From: Amblyomma americanum
Taxonomy: Eukaryota; Arthropoda; Arachnida; Ixodida; Ixodidae
DNA: 64,000 nucleotides
Assembly: GCF_052857255.1 (NCBI RefSeq)
Contig: NC_135498.1
Coordinates: 112,467,723 to 112,531,722 of the forward strand
Reading direction: 5' to 3'
Both the position numbers and the translations under genes were made by a program. Below are positions 1 to 10,823 of this stretch, piece after piece (within the stretch, counting starts at the first letter, position 1; each line of letters begins with the position of its first letter). The notes under the pieces were generated by a model. It saw nothing but the letters and a program-made list of their open reading frames with translations, was not told the origin of the DNA and ran no database searches.

Positions 1-372
1 TGGTAATCATATGTAAAACACCCTGTAGATCGCTCATATTGCGCACTAAAGTTTTCATGCTACCGGGGGGTGCGATCCACGAAGGAACAGATTTTCAGTT
101 CGGAGGCAGACAGCCGCAGAGTGCACCACGTGTCTCACCATAAAGCCTGCAGTCCATCGAAACTACAGGAGAAGCTCTGCCAGTAGCACCTCAGCAATAC
201 AGATCGAATGCAGATGTCGGGGAAAGCCTTTGCGAACAGTTCGTGTTTCACGCGCGTTCACGAAAAACTGTCCGCAACACAAGCAGCTCTTCAAGATAAA
301 TATCTTACTGATTGTAGGACATCATTAATTCTTTACCTGCTCGCCCAGCGCAGCCTCGGAAAGCACCTCCGG
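1..372. other. No gene recognised
   Basis: No repeat family shared with the rest of the window and no convincing reading frame was seen. Near 333 the minus strand reads GCAG|GTAAAG, which resembles a splice donor. It lies just downstream, on that strand, of the coding-like segment at 373-570. Confidence 0.4.
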
Positions 373-570
373 TCAAGGTGAACGACGTGCGGGAGTTCCT
401 GCGCCGCCAATGACGGCTTCCTTGGATGCGCGTTGCGCGGCCCACAGCACCTGGCGCAGATGAAGCGCCTCGCGGAGCTCGTGACGGTTGACGCCAGGAC
501 GCGGCGCTGGACGCGCAAAGCGCCTGCCTCCCGAGAAGGCGTCTTGGTCCGAGCACGTGAAGCTCGTCAC
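373..570 (-). pseudogene. Unidentified coding-like segment, family copy 1
   Basis: I do not recognise this protein. The minus-strand frame contains a stretch reading SD-x-x-AF-x-GGRRF followed by P-x-x-x-RPG and LRE. It aligns by eye with minus-strand frames at 43860-44045 and 55800-55975 (SD-P/R-EAFEGGRRF, then QRPAS, then LRE), and more weakly with 5387-5541 and 47950-48110 (QRPxFQRLN). The frame closes at 373 and no convincing start codon exists. It could be a diverged exon of a host gene family or part of an unknown mobile element. DNA similarity to the 43.9 kb copy is also visible, in shared blocks CTCGCGGAGCT and AAAGCGCCT. Confidence 0.25.
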
Positions 571-955
571 GGTGCTGGTGTCGGCGGCACTGGCGCCAGC
601 ATTCCTTTGTTGAGGCAGCTAGAACAGTGAAGTAAAAAGGGGGAGCTCCTTAAGCGTATAACGACAAGAAACGTCGGTTTCGGACCAGACAAGGGCAGAA
701 AGAGTGTTTTTGGAGGTTTTCCCCATGTTCTCCTGAATTAAGCTTCAGGTCGAATCAGGATTAGTTAACCGAGTTTGAATTCAGAGCTTATGCGTTGTGC
801 CGGAGACAAATACTCTGCTGCGTCCGAGCGCGCGTATAGAAAAGGGTGGTGATGATGGCTGCGAAATGTTATGGTGCAGGACAATCTGAGACAAAAGAGC
901 GCCACAAACGAGGTGTTGTCTGCTCAAGTTGGGGTCCAAAACCAATTCCCGTAGC
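571..955. other. No gene recognised
   Basis: Nothing recognisable was found apart from a poly-C run near 964-973 at the edge of the adjoining SINE-like repeat. Confidence 0.4.
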
Positions 956-1124
956 ATTTCATCCCCCCCCCCCACCAAAAGAAAAAAGACAGGGCTCCAG
1001 GACAATGGAATGATTGTGCCTATTGTATCACCGGTGGGTTCCCGCGGCACTGGGGATCGAACGCCGCAACCGCCGCATGCGAGACGGATGCTCAAAGCAC
1101 TAGGCCACCGTTACGGTATGGTTT
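956..1124 (-). repeat. tRNA-derived SINE, family C
   Basis: The minus strand reads a tRNA-like head: GGTGGCCTAGTGCTTTGAGC (A-box region) then GTTCGATCCCCAGTGCCGCG (B-box region). A short body with CACCGGTGATACAATAGGCA follows, then a C-rich to G-rich 3' edge. The head differs from SINE-A, so it is treated as a separate family. No TSD was found. Confidence 0.55.
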
Positions 1125-1305
1125 AGGAAAGAAAAAATGTTGCCAAACTCTATTGATACTTCATTGTTTAGAGGCTGAAGAAATTGTATCAATTTGTGCG
1201 CACAAATTACCCTCTTAATTATACCACAGAGTGCGTTGTGAGGGGCTTCAGATTAAACTCGACCGGAAGGAAAGGAAACATTACAGCAACAAATCTCTGT
1301 CGCCG

Positions 1306-1525
1306 CCGCGACGGCATAGTTGTTGTGTTGCTCGGCTGTTGACTCGAAAGACGCGGTTTCAAACACGGCCGCTGCGGTCGCATTTCGGCGGAGGCGAAAT
1401 GCTCGTGGTCCGTGTACTGTGCGATTTCAGTGCACAACAAAGATACCCAGGTGGGCGAAGTTATCCGGAGCCCTTCGCTACAGCGTCCCTTATAGCCTTA
1501 GTCACATTGCGACGTTAAAATTCAT
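1306..1525 (+). repeat. tRNA-derived SINE, family B
   Basis: A degraded tRNA-like head (CGGCATAGTTGTTGTGTTGC, then GACGCGGTTTCAAACACGGC) is followed by a body sharing GCGATTTCAGTGCAC and CCGGAGCCCTTCGCTAC with SINE-A. The 3' part is different, ending near GACGTTAAAATTCATAAA. It lies tail to tail with the family B copy at 1541-1744. Confidence 0.6.
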
Positions 1526-1540
1526 AAAAGATTGATGATT

Positions 1541-1744
1541 TAGGGGGTTTAACTTCCCAAAGCGGCTAAGGCTACCAGGTGCGCCGTAGCGAAGGGCTAC
1601 GGAAGTTTCGACCACTGACGTCGAACAATACACGGGCCTCTAGAATTTGGCCTCCATCGCCATTTGACCACCGCGGCCGGGATCGAACTCGCGTCTTTCG
1701 GGTCAGCAGCCAAGCACCTTAACCATTGAGGCACGGCGTCGGCT
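1541..1744 (-). repeat. tRNA-derived SINE, family B, inverted partner
   Basis: Read on the minus strand, the head is GCCGTGCCTCAATGGTTAAG then GAGTTCGATCCCGGCCGCGG. The body ends in GGGAAGTTAAACCCCC. It is the same family as 1306-1525 in opposite orientation, so the pair could fold into an imperfect hairpin. Confidence 0.6.
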
Positions 1745-1856
1745 AAACCCTATTAAAATAAACATTTGCTGCGGTTTAACTACGGCTGAACGTGATTAGA
1801 GAGCGAAAGCTGTGGTGTATCGGACAAGTAGACTCGGCTTGGCATCTGTAACATTG

Positions 1857-1975
1857 TGTGCGTTCCGCACACTGGATAGGTGGCGCGCTTACCCTGCCAC
1901 CCTGGTAGGTGGCAGTAATGGTTTATCGCGAGATCTGGCCACCCAATGAACGCTGCGGCCTATTCTACCGCCCTC
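1857..1975. repeat. Dispersed repeat shared with 15.2 kb
   Basis: The segment beginning GCGTTCCGCACACTGGATAG and containing GGTGGCA, ATGGTT-ATCGCGAGA and ATGAACGCTGC aligns with 15235-15354. It is non-coding and of unknown class. Confidence 0.5.
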
Positions 1976-2164
1976 TACCGGTGAATCGAAAGGTCCAAGG
2001 TCAAGGTTAAAGGTGAAGTGGTCCAACACAATCATGGACCATATATGTAAGGCCTAATGCCATACTACCTCTGGCTCATTTGAAGGTCAACCGGGAGCGC
2101 ACGGCCAAATCGGCTTTACCTAGCGTAGTGAAGATTTAGTCCAAAATTTATCTGTCTTCTTAAA

Positions 2165-2453
2165 CAAGGGAGGGATAAAATTGGCTTTGGTTTAGCTCCG
2201 GTTAACCCTTGTTGAATTGCGAAAGCTTCGTTTCCTCGGCACGTTGGCTACGCAGCTTCTCATTCCGACGCTCTCCAGAATGCAAACCGGTCTTTTGCGC
2301 AGTTGAAGAGTCACTCCGGGAAGTGGCAGGACTTTTAGCCACATCTTCGTTACGACGCTTCACGAGTCGTGCGGCGCGTTCTTCTGGCGTCTCATGAGCG
2401 CGTTGTCTCTTCCTCGCTTCTTTCTGTCGTTGCGTGTCTTTCGCGCTCTCCAT
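2165..2453 (-). mobile_element. Arg-rich element remnant
   Basis: The minus strand has an 83-residue frame rich in Arg, Lys and Glu. It includes a repeat-like phrase resembling ETPEERAARLVKRR, close to the 23-residue STPR-type repeats found in arthropod proteins and in some mobile-element proteins. The last residues, RAEETKLSQFN, are repeated exactly in the plus-strand remnant ending at 10542. The downstream DNA (GGTTTAGCTCCGGTTAA) resembles the start of the repeat at 50711. Two loci sharing both protein end and flank suggest a short dispersed element rather than a host gene. Function unknown. Confidence 0.4.
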
Positions 2454-2477
2454 AACGGCTACTATACACTGAGTGAC

Positions 2478-2720
2478 GGTTGTTGCTGCGAGGAAGTACG
2501 AAAAGGAAAGAGCATGGGCCTGCCTACTGGCTCAAGCCGAGCCACGCTCGCTGCAACGTGCTGAAAGTGGGAGACTTAAAGGATAGGAGGGAAATATAGA
2601 TAGGAAAGGCGCCGCGCGCTAATAGGCCCATAGGCTCCGGGCCGATCCCGGAGGCAGTGTAATACCTGTCCAACCCGTGCCAGAGTGCGTCTAGCACTCC
2701 GCCATATTCCAAAAATATGT
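2478..2720 (-). repeat. Repeat X copy
   Basis: Reverse-complement matches to the other X copies include ACTGCCTCCGGGATCGG, GTGGCTCGGCTTGAGCCAGT and a CTTTCCTTTTC stretch before the tail. It is diverged, and the tail reads GCAGCAACAAC instead of (CAGA)n. Confidence 0.6.
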
Positions 2721-3228
2721 TTGATATCTTGGGTCCAACGACCAGCAGCAGATATTAAATCAGGTATCTACAATACACTGAGTTGAAGCGCATATATATA
2801 TAGAAGCCGCGAGGCGACGCTTTTTCTCCCTCTACCAGAGCTGAGCACATCTGTTGGAACGAGCGGCGACGGTGGCTCCATCTGTTGGAGCGCGCCAGCG
2901 GTGTTGCTAGGCAACGGCTTCTCAAGGTCGTTCTTCGGCCCCCGCATACCGCATACGGCTGAAGTGCGCGACGAGCCGAAGTGGCTGGTTGGCTGGCGTC
3001 GTAAAGCTGTTGCTTTAATAACGCGGCACTCACCGTGCTCTACGAAGCTATAAGGTTAGAGAGCCGGGTTAGTTGGTTCTGGGTATAGTTATGAGACATC
3101 ATGCCAGCATGCAGAAAAACACGGACAAAGAGAGTAGACACCACGGACGCCGGACTTAAAGAGGGTTATGCAACAAAACAGGCTTTTTATGCGCAAAAGT
3201 TTACTAGTGACCCCTGGGGCTGAAGTAT
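2721..3228. other. No gene recognised
   Basis: Non-repetitive at the scale I can compare, apart from a short (TA)n run near 2792-2801. Confidence 0.35.
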
Positions 3229-3540
3229 TTCGGCGACCACGGTGATGAGTGGTTAGAGCGCTCGGCTACTGATACGGTGTACCCGGTTTCGAACACGACC
3301 GCGGCGGCAGCGTTTCGATAGAGGCGAAACGCAAAGCGCCCGTGTGCTGTGCGATGGCAGTGCTCGTTAAAGATCCCCAGGTGGTCGAAATTATTCCGGA
3401 GCCCTCAACTACGTGACCTCTTTCTCCTTTTCTTCTCTCACTCCCTCCTTTATCCGTTCTCTTACGGCGCGGTCGGCCTATATTTCAGACTGATACTGTG
3501 CCATTTACTTTCTTCAATACAAGAAAAACAGTTTCCATGA
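3229..3540 (+). repeat. SINE-A copy, nearly full length
   Basis: A degraded tRNA-like head (GTGATGAGTGGTTAGAGCGC, B box GGTTTCGAACACGACC) is followed by the standard body. The pyrimidine-rich 3' portion and the CCATTTACTTTC block are present. The tail is eroded, with no (ATT)n. Confidence 0.75.
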
Positions 3541-5027
3541 TTTCGGTTAGAAGTGCTTTGGCAGTAAAAGTAGCCGCAATAGCGGTGTGGCTGAACGCCC
3601 GCCTGCGCAGACCGCACTAGAAGGAATGCGACGGCCAGTGACCGTCGGATCACACGGCCATGCCTAGCGCCTCCTCGAGGGCGTTGACTCCTACGGGCTG
3701 TCGGCAAAGATTAACGCGACAACATGCAATTCATACTTGCAGAACGTCAGGAAAAACCACGAACGCCGCAATTTTCGTTATGGCCGGTGCAAGGCAATTC
3801 GACGCTCTGGATCCGTGACTTTCGAGTATTCCTGGCAAGAGACCGAGTGGTGAACTGTCGATATTTTTTACTGATACTAAGGAAAGATATAGTAATGAGC
3901 TTTCATTTGAAGTGGTATAGATGGCCTAGCTGGGCTGTTCGGTGCATCTGCATACTTTAAAGTGTGGGCACTGCGATAAAGGATGCGGACTACAAAAGAG
4001 GGTAGTGGACGGAAATTTTAAGATTTTTGATGTCTAGAAGTAATTACGTCTGCGAGTTGTAAACGATTAATGAAGAACTTGGGCAGAGCACTGAAGGAAT
4101 TCGAGAAGGAATTCGGGAAGAGAAGGAATTCTATCCTCGTTTATTGGGAAGTTCAAACTTCCTGAGAGTTATACTCATGGTTGCAATTACATATTTGGAG
4201 ACGTGCGCAGGAAATACCACTTTGATTATTTTAACGTGCTATTTTGCTCTGCCCTCGAGCGCTGCCAATTTCGGCTTCATAGCACGCTGACCAAATCCCA
4301 GTGCCGAGGAGCGCACGCAGTTCGCCACACACCTTGAACCCCCACATATTTACAACAAAATGACATCTGTCTGTTATGCATGAATACAGAACATTTATGA
4401 AGAATGCTCCAATGAATCCTCGGTAGGGTACGGCCTTACAGCCCGGAGCTACGCATACGCTGTTTTTGATGGTTATGGACAAATTTGCGCAACCTGGCGT
4501 TATTTACCTTGCCGTGGCTCCGCACAGCACACGGGCGTCTTTGCATTCAGCCGATATCGAAATTTGGCTTCCGTCGCCGGGAATCCCTTCAGCATACTCG
4601 TGCGCATCACGGTACGCACACCTCTATGCGACCGCGGCGGGTGCTAAATATCGTCGGAACAAGCAGAAAAATCTTTTAATGTGTTCACGCTGCATCATAG
4701 AACCGTTTGCATTGAAATGCAGAAAGGAATTATTGGATTTTAGTTAACCAGCTCAAAGCAAAAGCTGATGGCATTAACGAGAGGGAAGCCTTGAGCGACA
4801 AGCACATTCTGACATTACACACGCAACTTTCAGGTTGGCGTCTCACACGCCCGTTTTGGCGCCTATAGGCTCATGTCCACACTGAGCCATAGGTGTAAGG
4901 TGTCCGGTTCGATCACATTGCCGGCACACTTCACGGACTCCAGGGCTCGCTTGCAGGAAGAAAATAGTATAGTTTCCCGTGTTGTATTAACACAGTGTAA
5001 ACCCTGCGTTGGTTTTGACTAAAGGAA
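3541..5027. other. No gene recognised
   Basis: No open frame with protein-like composition was found. A small cluster of three GAAGGAATTC-type units lies at about 4093-4132. Confidence 0.35.
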
Positions 5028-5110
5028 AGGCACATGAGCGGCTCCCTGGGTCAATGGACAAGTCACGCTTTGCGGTACTTGCCAGTGGTATCCACCTAGA
5101 AAAACTCCCT
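5028..5110 (+). repeat. Fragment of dispersed repeat seen at 15.1 kb
   Basis: GGAAAGGCACATGAGCGGC and the following 60 bases align loosely with 15136-15200, the left part of the same dispersed repeat. Confidence 0.35.
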
Positions 5111-5235
5111 ACGCGTCACACCGCTGCGTTGTTCCCCCTTAATTGCTTCTACTAAATGGACTGCACAAAAACTCTTACCAGTTTCTCGGTAGAAAATGCG
5201 TGCAACACTAGAGGCGTTTCTAAGAACCTCGTACA

Positions 5236-5541
5236 CTAAGCATGGCACGTGTTCCTTACCTGAAAGCGCCCATGTATCTCGGACAACTGCAGGTGCGAAG
5301 CCTTCGTAGTGTCCGCGGAATCACCATAGGACGCTCCCAGAGGTGCGTGCTGCGGAGGCTGCCCCATCTCGCTGAGTTGCGTCCTCTCAAGGACATTCAG
5401 GCGCTGGAAGCCCGGGCGCTGCTCCCGCTGTGCGAAGCGTGTGCCGGCCCCGGAGGTTTCCATGTCGGAGCTCCAGGTACTCGCCGTTGTTTCGCAGCTG
5501 CGTAAAGGGCTCCCACCGTCCTCGGTGCTGAACGCTGGCAT
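5236..5541 (-). pseudogene. Unidentified coding-like segment, family copy 2
   Basis: A minus-strand frame of about 101 codons contains TAS-T-WS, then QRPGFQRLN and LER. The same spaced motifs occur on the minus strand at 47950-48110 (TASSWS, QRPSFQRLN). The frame runs to a good splice-donor match at 5260/5259 (TTTCAG|GTAAGG), so it may be the 3' part of an exon. No acceptor or start codon is convincing. I cannot name the family. A host multi-copy gene and an unknown mobile element are both possible. Confidence 0.28.
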
Positions 5542-5825
5542 GACCCGGTGCGCTCGAGTGCGCTTGCACCTGAGCCCGAGCTCGGTAGGGTTGCCTCGGA
5601 AGCCTAAAGAGCGGTTGCCCTCGTTCGGTGTCCTTCAGCAGCGTTTCTGCTGCTCGCAGCGTCCGATGGCGCACGTGCCACGTTCGGAATACCTCTTGCT
5701 GCGTCGGGCGTGAAGGTGCTGCTGCTGATGATGATGATGTCCTCAGGCTTAATCACTGATCTCCACCTAGTGGAGATCAGTGGTCTTAATGGCGCATACC
5801 TGCTGTGGGGAATTGTTGTTGTTGT

Positions 5826-6035
5826 AGGTAAAACGCTAAGGCGCCCGTGTGCTTTGCTATATTTGTGCACGTTAAAGATCCCCATGTGGTCGAAATTATT
5901 CCGGAGCCCTCCACTACGGCACCTCTTTCTTCATCTCTTCTTTCACTTCCTCCTTTATCCCTTCCCTTACGGCGCGATTCAGATGTCAACCGAGTAGTGA
6001 GACAGATTGTGCGCCATTTCCTTTCCACAAAAAAC
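5826..6035 (+). repeat. SINE-A copy, head missing
   Basis: It starts within the body at AAAACGCTAAGGCGCCCGTG and runs to CCATTTCCTTTCCACAAAAA. The tRNA-like head is absent, so it is 5' truncated. Confidence 0.75.
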
Positions 6036-6682
6036 AAATATATCAGTATTGTTGTTATTTACTATAGCACACTTTAAACAATTCCAACGTCTCCATTACG
6101 TGAGCAATTAGCAGCTCGTGGCTGCAGCGGATTTTCAAACCCTCGCGTTTACTTGGATTGAGCGAATGTGCACTCAAAGGCAATGTGAGGTGTCCACGAT
6201 CCCCTTGCGCTGCAGAATACCGCAACTTATTCTTCGTTTACGTCTATCCGGATTCTCTCTGACCAACCTCTGTGAGTCTTGTGGTTAAACTGAGTTCATA
6301 GATCACTTTATCCCCTTTTTAGCCGGCGGTTCCCTTCTGTCCGTAGAATTTACTTGGAGGTAGCCCTCGCTCGATTAGGTTTCATCTGTCTATTTCCATC
6401 CTCCTCTCCGACGGGGCTAGCGTCAGGGAATACTCCCTGAAACCAGTTTGCGATTATATTCACGGCTATATAGTTGCATCTGGTAGATTCCTCTGCTATG
6501 ATAAGAGTTCATTGTATTTTCATTTCCATTTTATTTTTCTATTTTTTATACAAATCTCAGTCTAGGACACAAAGTTATTCAATTACTCCACTTCTTGCCC
6601 ATGAGTGCGTTTTCATCAGTAATGCAAGCTAAGCTGGCCAATGCCCCGGCGTGAGTATGTGCCTTTAACCCTGAAGTCATCA
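6036..6682. other. No gene recognised
   Basis: AT-rich toward 6500-6570. No element or gene was recognised. Confidence 0.35.
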
Positions 6683-6853
6683 TCCTCAATAATTTCGACC
6701 ACCTGGAGAGATTTAACTCCCACGGACATCGCACAGCACATGCGCGCCTTTTGAGTTTCGCCTCCATCAAAAACCACTGCGGTCGGGTTCGAACACGGCT
6801 ACTCCGGCTCAGTAGACGAGCGACATAACCAGTGAGCCACCGCAGCGGTGAGT
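6683..6853 (-). repeat. SINE-A copy, 3' truncated
   Basis: The minus strand has the head (GGTGGCTCACTGGTTATGTC, B box GTTCGAACCCGACC) and the proximal body to GTGGTCGAAATTATT. The pyrimidine-rich 3' half is missing. Confidence 0.7.
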
Positions 6854-7989
6854 CAACGATAGAAATCTTAATGGGATGAAATGAGGAATCTCCCCGTCCA
6901 GTTCTTTCCAACTTCTTAAATGAATGATTGGTCGTCCTGGAAGAGCAACTTGGGCCGCATAAGGCCCTCCGCTGTTAGCACCTGCCATCGCAGGACAGTC
7001 GCACATCGCTTAACCGCTGCGACACTGCGCCAGGAGGGGCATGAGGACTTCCAGAGATCTATGAGTGTAAAGTAGAGAATTATATTCTGCATATATGAGA
7101 ATTAACCCATTACGCTATCATGTATTACCAAATTGATCAATTCCGTTCCCATTGCTAGTCGAAATCACACATTCCTTGCGGAATAGACAGAACAGCTTTG
7201 GATTTAGTAAATTAAAAATAAGCTTTTCCTATATATTTATACTAAAGCGTGGTGGAGAAAACATCACTGTAGCTTTTGACAAAATGGTTTACAGGCTGTC
7301 GAAAAGTATCCAATAAAGTTTTTGTTTTTGGTTTGGCGACCGTTTTATATAGTATTTATTTCAATACGACGGCATGCAATTTCATGGCACTTCATCAGTG
7401 CGAGCAGGAAATGGAAGGTCAGCACATTGCCGTCGTGAGCTTGCGCTGAGCAAATTGTGGAGGCGCAGATGAAACGAATCGAAATGAAGTGTTGATAACG
7501 GCGAATATGTAAGATCAAGATTCTTGTGCGGACAAGAATCTTGAGACCCACGATGCAAGAGGCGCATGGCTGGCGCTGCACTCCTGCGAATGTGCAGCAT
7601 AAAAAAAATGCGTTAACTAGCCCAGCAATACGTAGGTTAAGCTGTACGTGAAATATCTTACGATGCGTTAATGTGTAAACGCCCAGAAAGCCCGCCTATG
7701 AGGCTGCATCTTGAGGAAAATTAGTCATATCACACCTTCCTAAAACCCCCTTCAATCTATGCCGAAGGCAGTTTTGTTGGGATGCTTATCACAAATCCTG
7801 CGTTTTTGTAACAATGTGAAAATGTTAAACGCTCAAGCAAACGCAAGTTCTAATGTCGCGCAAAGGTGAGAGCTCATGAAATACAATAGCGGTTAAGAAC
7901 GACTCAAGTGAGTGAACCTGGATTGTTTGAGGATTTGCGAAAGTCGAAAAGACGTATTCTGCGGAAAAGACCAGCTTTAAACAATGGAC
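6854..7989. other. No gene recognised
   Basis: No gene, repeat family or long frame could be supported. Confidence 0.35.
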
Positions 7990-7990
7990 A

Positions 7991-8090
7991 GATTAAACGT
8001 AGCGGAGACGTAATATTGTAGACGTATACGGGCTTCCGATAAGCCGGTATATGTCTACGCTAATACGTCTCCGGTATGCTTAATGTATCT
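7991..8090. repeat. ~100 bp imperfect hairpin
   Basis: The arms 7991-8035 and 8041-8090 are imperfect reverse complements around a 5-base centre. Shared blocks are GGAGACGTA, GTAGAC, TATAC and GGCTT. It could be a miniature inverted-repeat element or a structured RNA. No TSD was identified. Confidence 0.5.
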
Positions 8091-9140
8091 AATAAGTCGG
8101 CTTGCCACAACTTGCCTTTAGGCACATGTCACGAAAGGCCTAGGCATGTGGGTCGATACCTGTTAGTCGTGCGTGTGGTGTCGTGCTGTCCGTTAGACGC
8201 GCGTGGAAGTTCAGAGCAAGCACCTATCTTCGTTTCTTGTTTCTTCTTTGAAATTATGGAAAGAGGTTTAGCAGCGAAGGGTTTACCGTAATTTTTAATG
8301 GAAAAAATAAGAAACAGTACACCTGTTCGGTTGCTTTCAAACATTTTTTTAATGTTTCCATTGTGACTGCTCATACACAGGCACTTTTGTCGCAACCGAG
8401 GTCTAAAAGATGTACTGGTTACCACATATAAGAGTATATTTCAGTTTCTACGCCCCAGCACAGAAGTGATCGGAGACTTCGAGGTGGTAAGTTAAGTTAA
8501 CAGTGAGCTGATGATGGTAAGTGCTGACAGATACATTGCAACCACGACTGAAGAACAATGACATCGATTTGCCTAACGTGCAGTGAACTTTTCCTAGGTT
8601 GAGATCCAATGGTTTAATGTAGACTATTTGCTTATGCTAACAGTCGTATTGTTCAAATGATGTCCATACTTGGTAGTTCTTGGCCAACGAAGCAGCGTGG
8701 AAAGTACACATACTACTATTTAGGCCATACCTTATTTGTTCAATTTCGCAGATCATAGTCCGAGCTGCGCCGTCAACCAGTGGCGGCCATTATCCGGACA
8801 ATAATAGTGTCCGAAGTGGCGTGCGTGTTTAGAGCCGCTTTGGCGACAGAGGACGTGCTCGCTGCAAGTCTTGTAGCCGTGGCTATTGTCTGATCCGCAG
8901 TTCCGGTGCTGGCGCGGTCGAGCTTCTTTATATGTGGGAGACATAAGTAGGTTTGTTCAGTTGAGAATGAGCGGTGGGTTTTTTATAATCAAATTTCGGT
9001 GGAAAACTTTGTGGGACACACTTGCTGTCGAGGAAACCTGCTGTGCACTCTGAAGATCTTGGTCTGTTTGGTGGTAGCCTATTCAGTGTGAGACCGTGGA
9101 GGTGAGTGTTGGTCCTTGCCTTATGCAAGTTCTGTGACAA
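8091..9140. other. No gene recognised
   Basis: No element was recognised and open frames are short. Confidence 0.35.
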
Positions 9141-9210
9141 CGCCTCCTTTATAAAGCTTTATAAAGTTTATAAAGTATTATAAACTTTTACAAAGTTTTA
9201 TAATAAAGGC
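9141..9210. repeat. AT-rich palindromic repeat
   Basis: Reiterated TTTATAAAG units form an overall inverted repeat bounded by CGCCTCCTTTATAAA and TTTATAATAAAGGCG. Confidence 0.6.
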
Positions 9211-9583
9211 GCTGGCTGAGAATGTGTCAGTAGATTAAGCACAAGCAAGTGGTTGGTGGAGAATAACGCTTCGAATCGGATAGTACCGTATTGAACTCTA
9301 ACGTTTAGTTCAATAAGTGGGATATCTAAAAAAAACCTTGTGTTGGCTTGGATAATGTTTTCTTAAGGGGCACAAGATAAAAGAGGGAAAGATGGCGAAC
9401 CTGTCGTTTAACCTGAATAGAGCGTCCGAAAAGCAGAAAATTTTACGCTATATTCACCTACGGGAAACGCGTTCCAAGCAAGGCTGAAAACTATAGGTGA
9501 TCGCAGAATATGCTCGTCGAAGTGCATAAGTTAGTTTGCTTCAAGCAGACGTAGTTGAAAGGTAAGAGAACGTTCGCCTTTGA
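9211..9583. other. No gene recognised
   Basis: Nothing recognisable was found. Confidence 0.35.
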
Positions 9584-9808
9584 TGGCGGTGGTGGCAGTG
9601 TTTTTTATTAAAATAATAGTAAAAAGGAAGGAAGATTTTTGCTAGCCGCGGCATTTGCCATCGATCCTGAAGCACCAGAGCTGGGGCAGCGGAAATAAAG
9701 GATAGCCGGCAGAATGAAGAAATGAAATGAAAGAGGTGAGGGGACAGGAAGAGAGGATAGGGGGAGAAGTAATATATACAAACTATTTACACAATAAGAA
9801 ATGTGGCG
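9584..9808 (-). mobile_element. LINE-R 3' end, 5' truncated
   Basis: On the minus strand this is the LINE-R 3' UTR: AATAGTTTGTATATATTACT, the CTGCCCCAGCTC region, GCTAGCAAAAATCTTCCTTC, and a CCACCACCGCC-type tail. The whole coding region is missing. The same 3' end occurs at 13.9, 21.4, 39.3, 51.7, 57.1 and 59.7 kb. Confidence 0.75.
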
Positions 9809-9942
9809 GTTGTTTCTGAAATCCAGTGAACTATCCTCACGTAAGTGCACGAGCAGTAGCTGGAGGACACTGAAATGTTTACAGAACCTTCCTCGCAGTG
9901 TGGAATTTTAGCCATGCCATTGTGAAGGCTTCCCAGTTTAAT

Positions 9943-10126
9943 AATAATAATAATAATTGGTTTTTGGGGAAAGGAAATGGAGCAGTATCTGTCTCAAATA
10001 TCGTTGGACACCTGAACCGCGCCGTAAGGGAAGGGACAAGGGAGGGAGTGAAAGAAGAAATGAAGAAGGAGGTGCCGTAGTGGAGGGCTCCGGAATAATT
10101 CCGACCAGGGGCGCCTTAGCGTTTTC
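9943..10126 (-). repeat. SINE-A copy, internally deleted
   Basis: It has an (AAT)n tail, ATTGGTTTTTGGGGAAAGGA and body to GGAATAATTCCGACC. It then jumps to GGGGCGCCTTAGCGTTTTC. About 50 bases of body and the tRNA head are missing. Confidence 0.8.
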
Positions 10127-10150
10127 TCAGCGCACTCCCCGGGTTTGACT

Positions 10151-10151
<1 letters not shown>

Positions 10152-10184
<33 letters not shown>
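10152..10184. repeat. (GT)n microsatellite
   Basis: An uninterrupted GT dinucleotide run, about 16 units. Confidence 0.95.
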
Positions 10185-10186
<2 letters not shown>

Positions 10187-10194
10187 TCGCCTCA

Positions 10195-10545
10195 GTGGAT
10201 TCTACTCGTTATGGAGTTCGTGAAAGAGAAGATGAGCAGGAATAAGCATTTTATTGATATAGCAGAGAGGTTCTTGCGGGTGAAGCCCCTATTCAAGGAC
10301 CCCACTGAGGCAACAAAGAAAGAACGAAGCGAGGAAGAGACAAGGCGCCCAAAAGACGGCAGAAGAACGCGCCGCACGACGCGAGAAGCATCGTAACAAC
10401 GATGCGGCTTGAAGAAGTCGTCCCACGTCCCGGAGTGACTGTTCAATTGCGGAAGGGACCAGTTTGACTTCTCTAGAGCGTCGGAATGAGACGCTGCGTA
10501 GACGACGTGCCGAGGAAACAAAGCTTTCGCAATTCAACTAGGGTT
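10195..10545 (+). mobile_element. Arg-rich element remnant, second copy
   Basis: A plus-strand frame from the ATG at 10211 is Lys/Arg/Glu-rich and stops at 10394. In another frame the end reads ETLRRRRAEETKLSQFN and stops at 10542, matching the end of the minus-strand remnant at 2202-2453. Frame changes and a stop show it is broken. The DNA near GAGTGACTGTTCAATTGCG also aligns with 2300-2320 reversed. Confidence 0.4.
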
Positions 10546-10569
10546 AGCCAGAAATAAACCACAGCCTAT

Positions 10570-10690
10570 TTTTCTTATTATTGAAAGGTTAATAAAAGTA
10601 GATACACAACCAGTTCCGCCGGTTGGATGCGTACCCACGACCTCCAAATTTCGTGTCCGCTGCTTTGCCAACTGAGCTACGGTGACATTT
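10570..10690 (-). repeat. tRNA-derived SINE, family D
   Basis: The minus strand shows ACCGTAGCTCAGTTGGCAAA (A box) and GTCGTGGGTACGCATCCAAC (B box) at normal tRNA spacing. A unique segment follows, ending in TATTAACCTTTCAATAA. The acceptor-stem ends do not pair and no tRNA 3' structure is present, so this is a SINE head rather than a tRNA gene. Confidence 0.5.
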
Positions 10691-10823
10691 GTCCAATCTT
10701 CTACTTTCGGGGCTATGTATGATTAGTGTAAGCGAACATTAAGAGTGTTCGCCACTACCACCGTCGTCTATAGCGGCGGATGTAGTACGTCCGGTACTAA
10801 CGCGAGTGCAGTGTATAGGACAA

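Noticed and set aside
10620..10690. Possible true tRNA on the minus strand
   Set aside because: A and B boxes are good, but the ends do not form an acceptor stem and the sequence continues into a SINE-like body.
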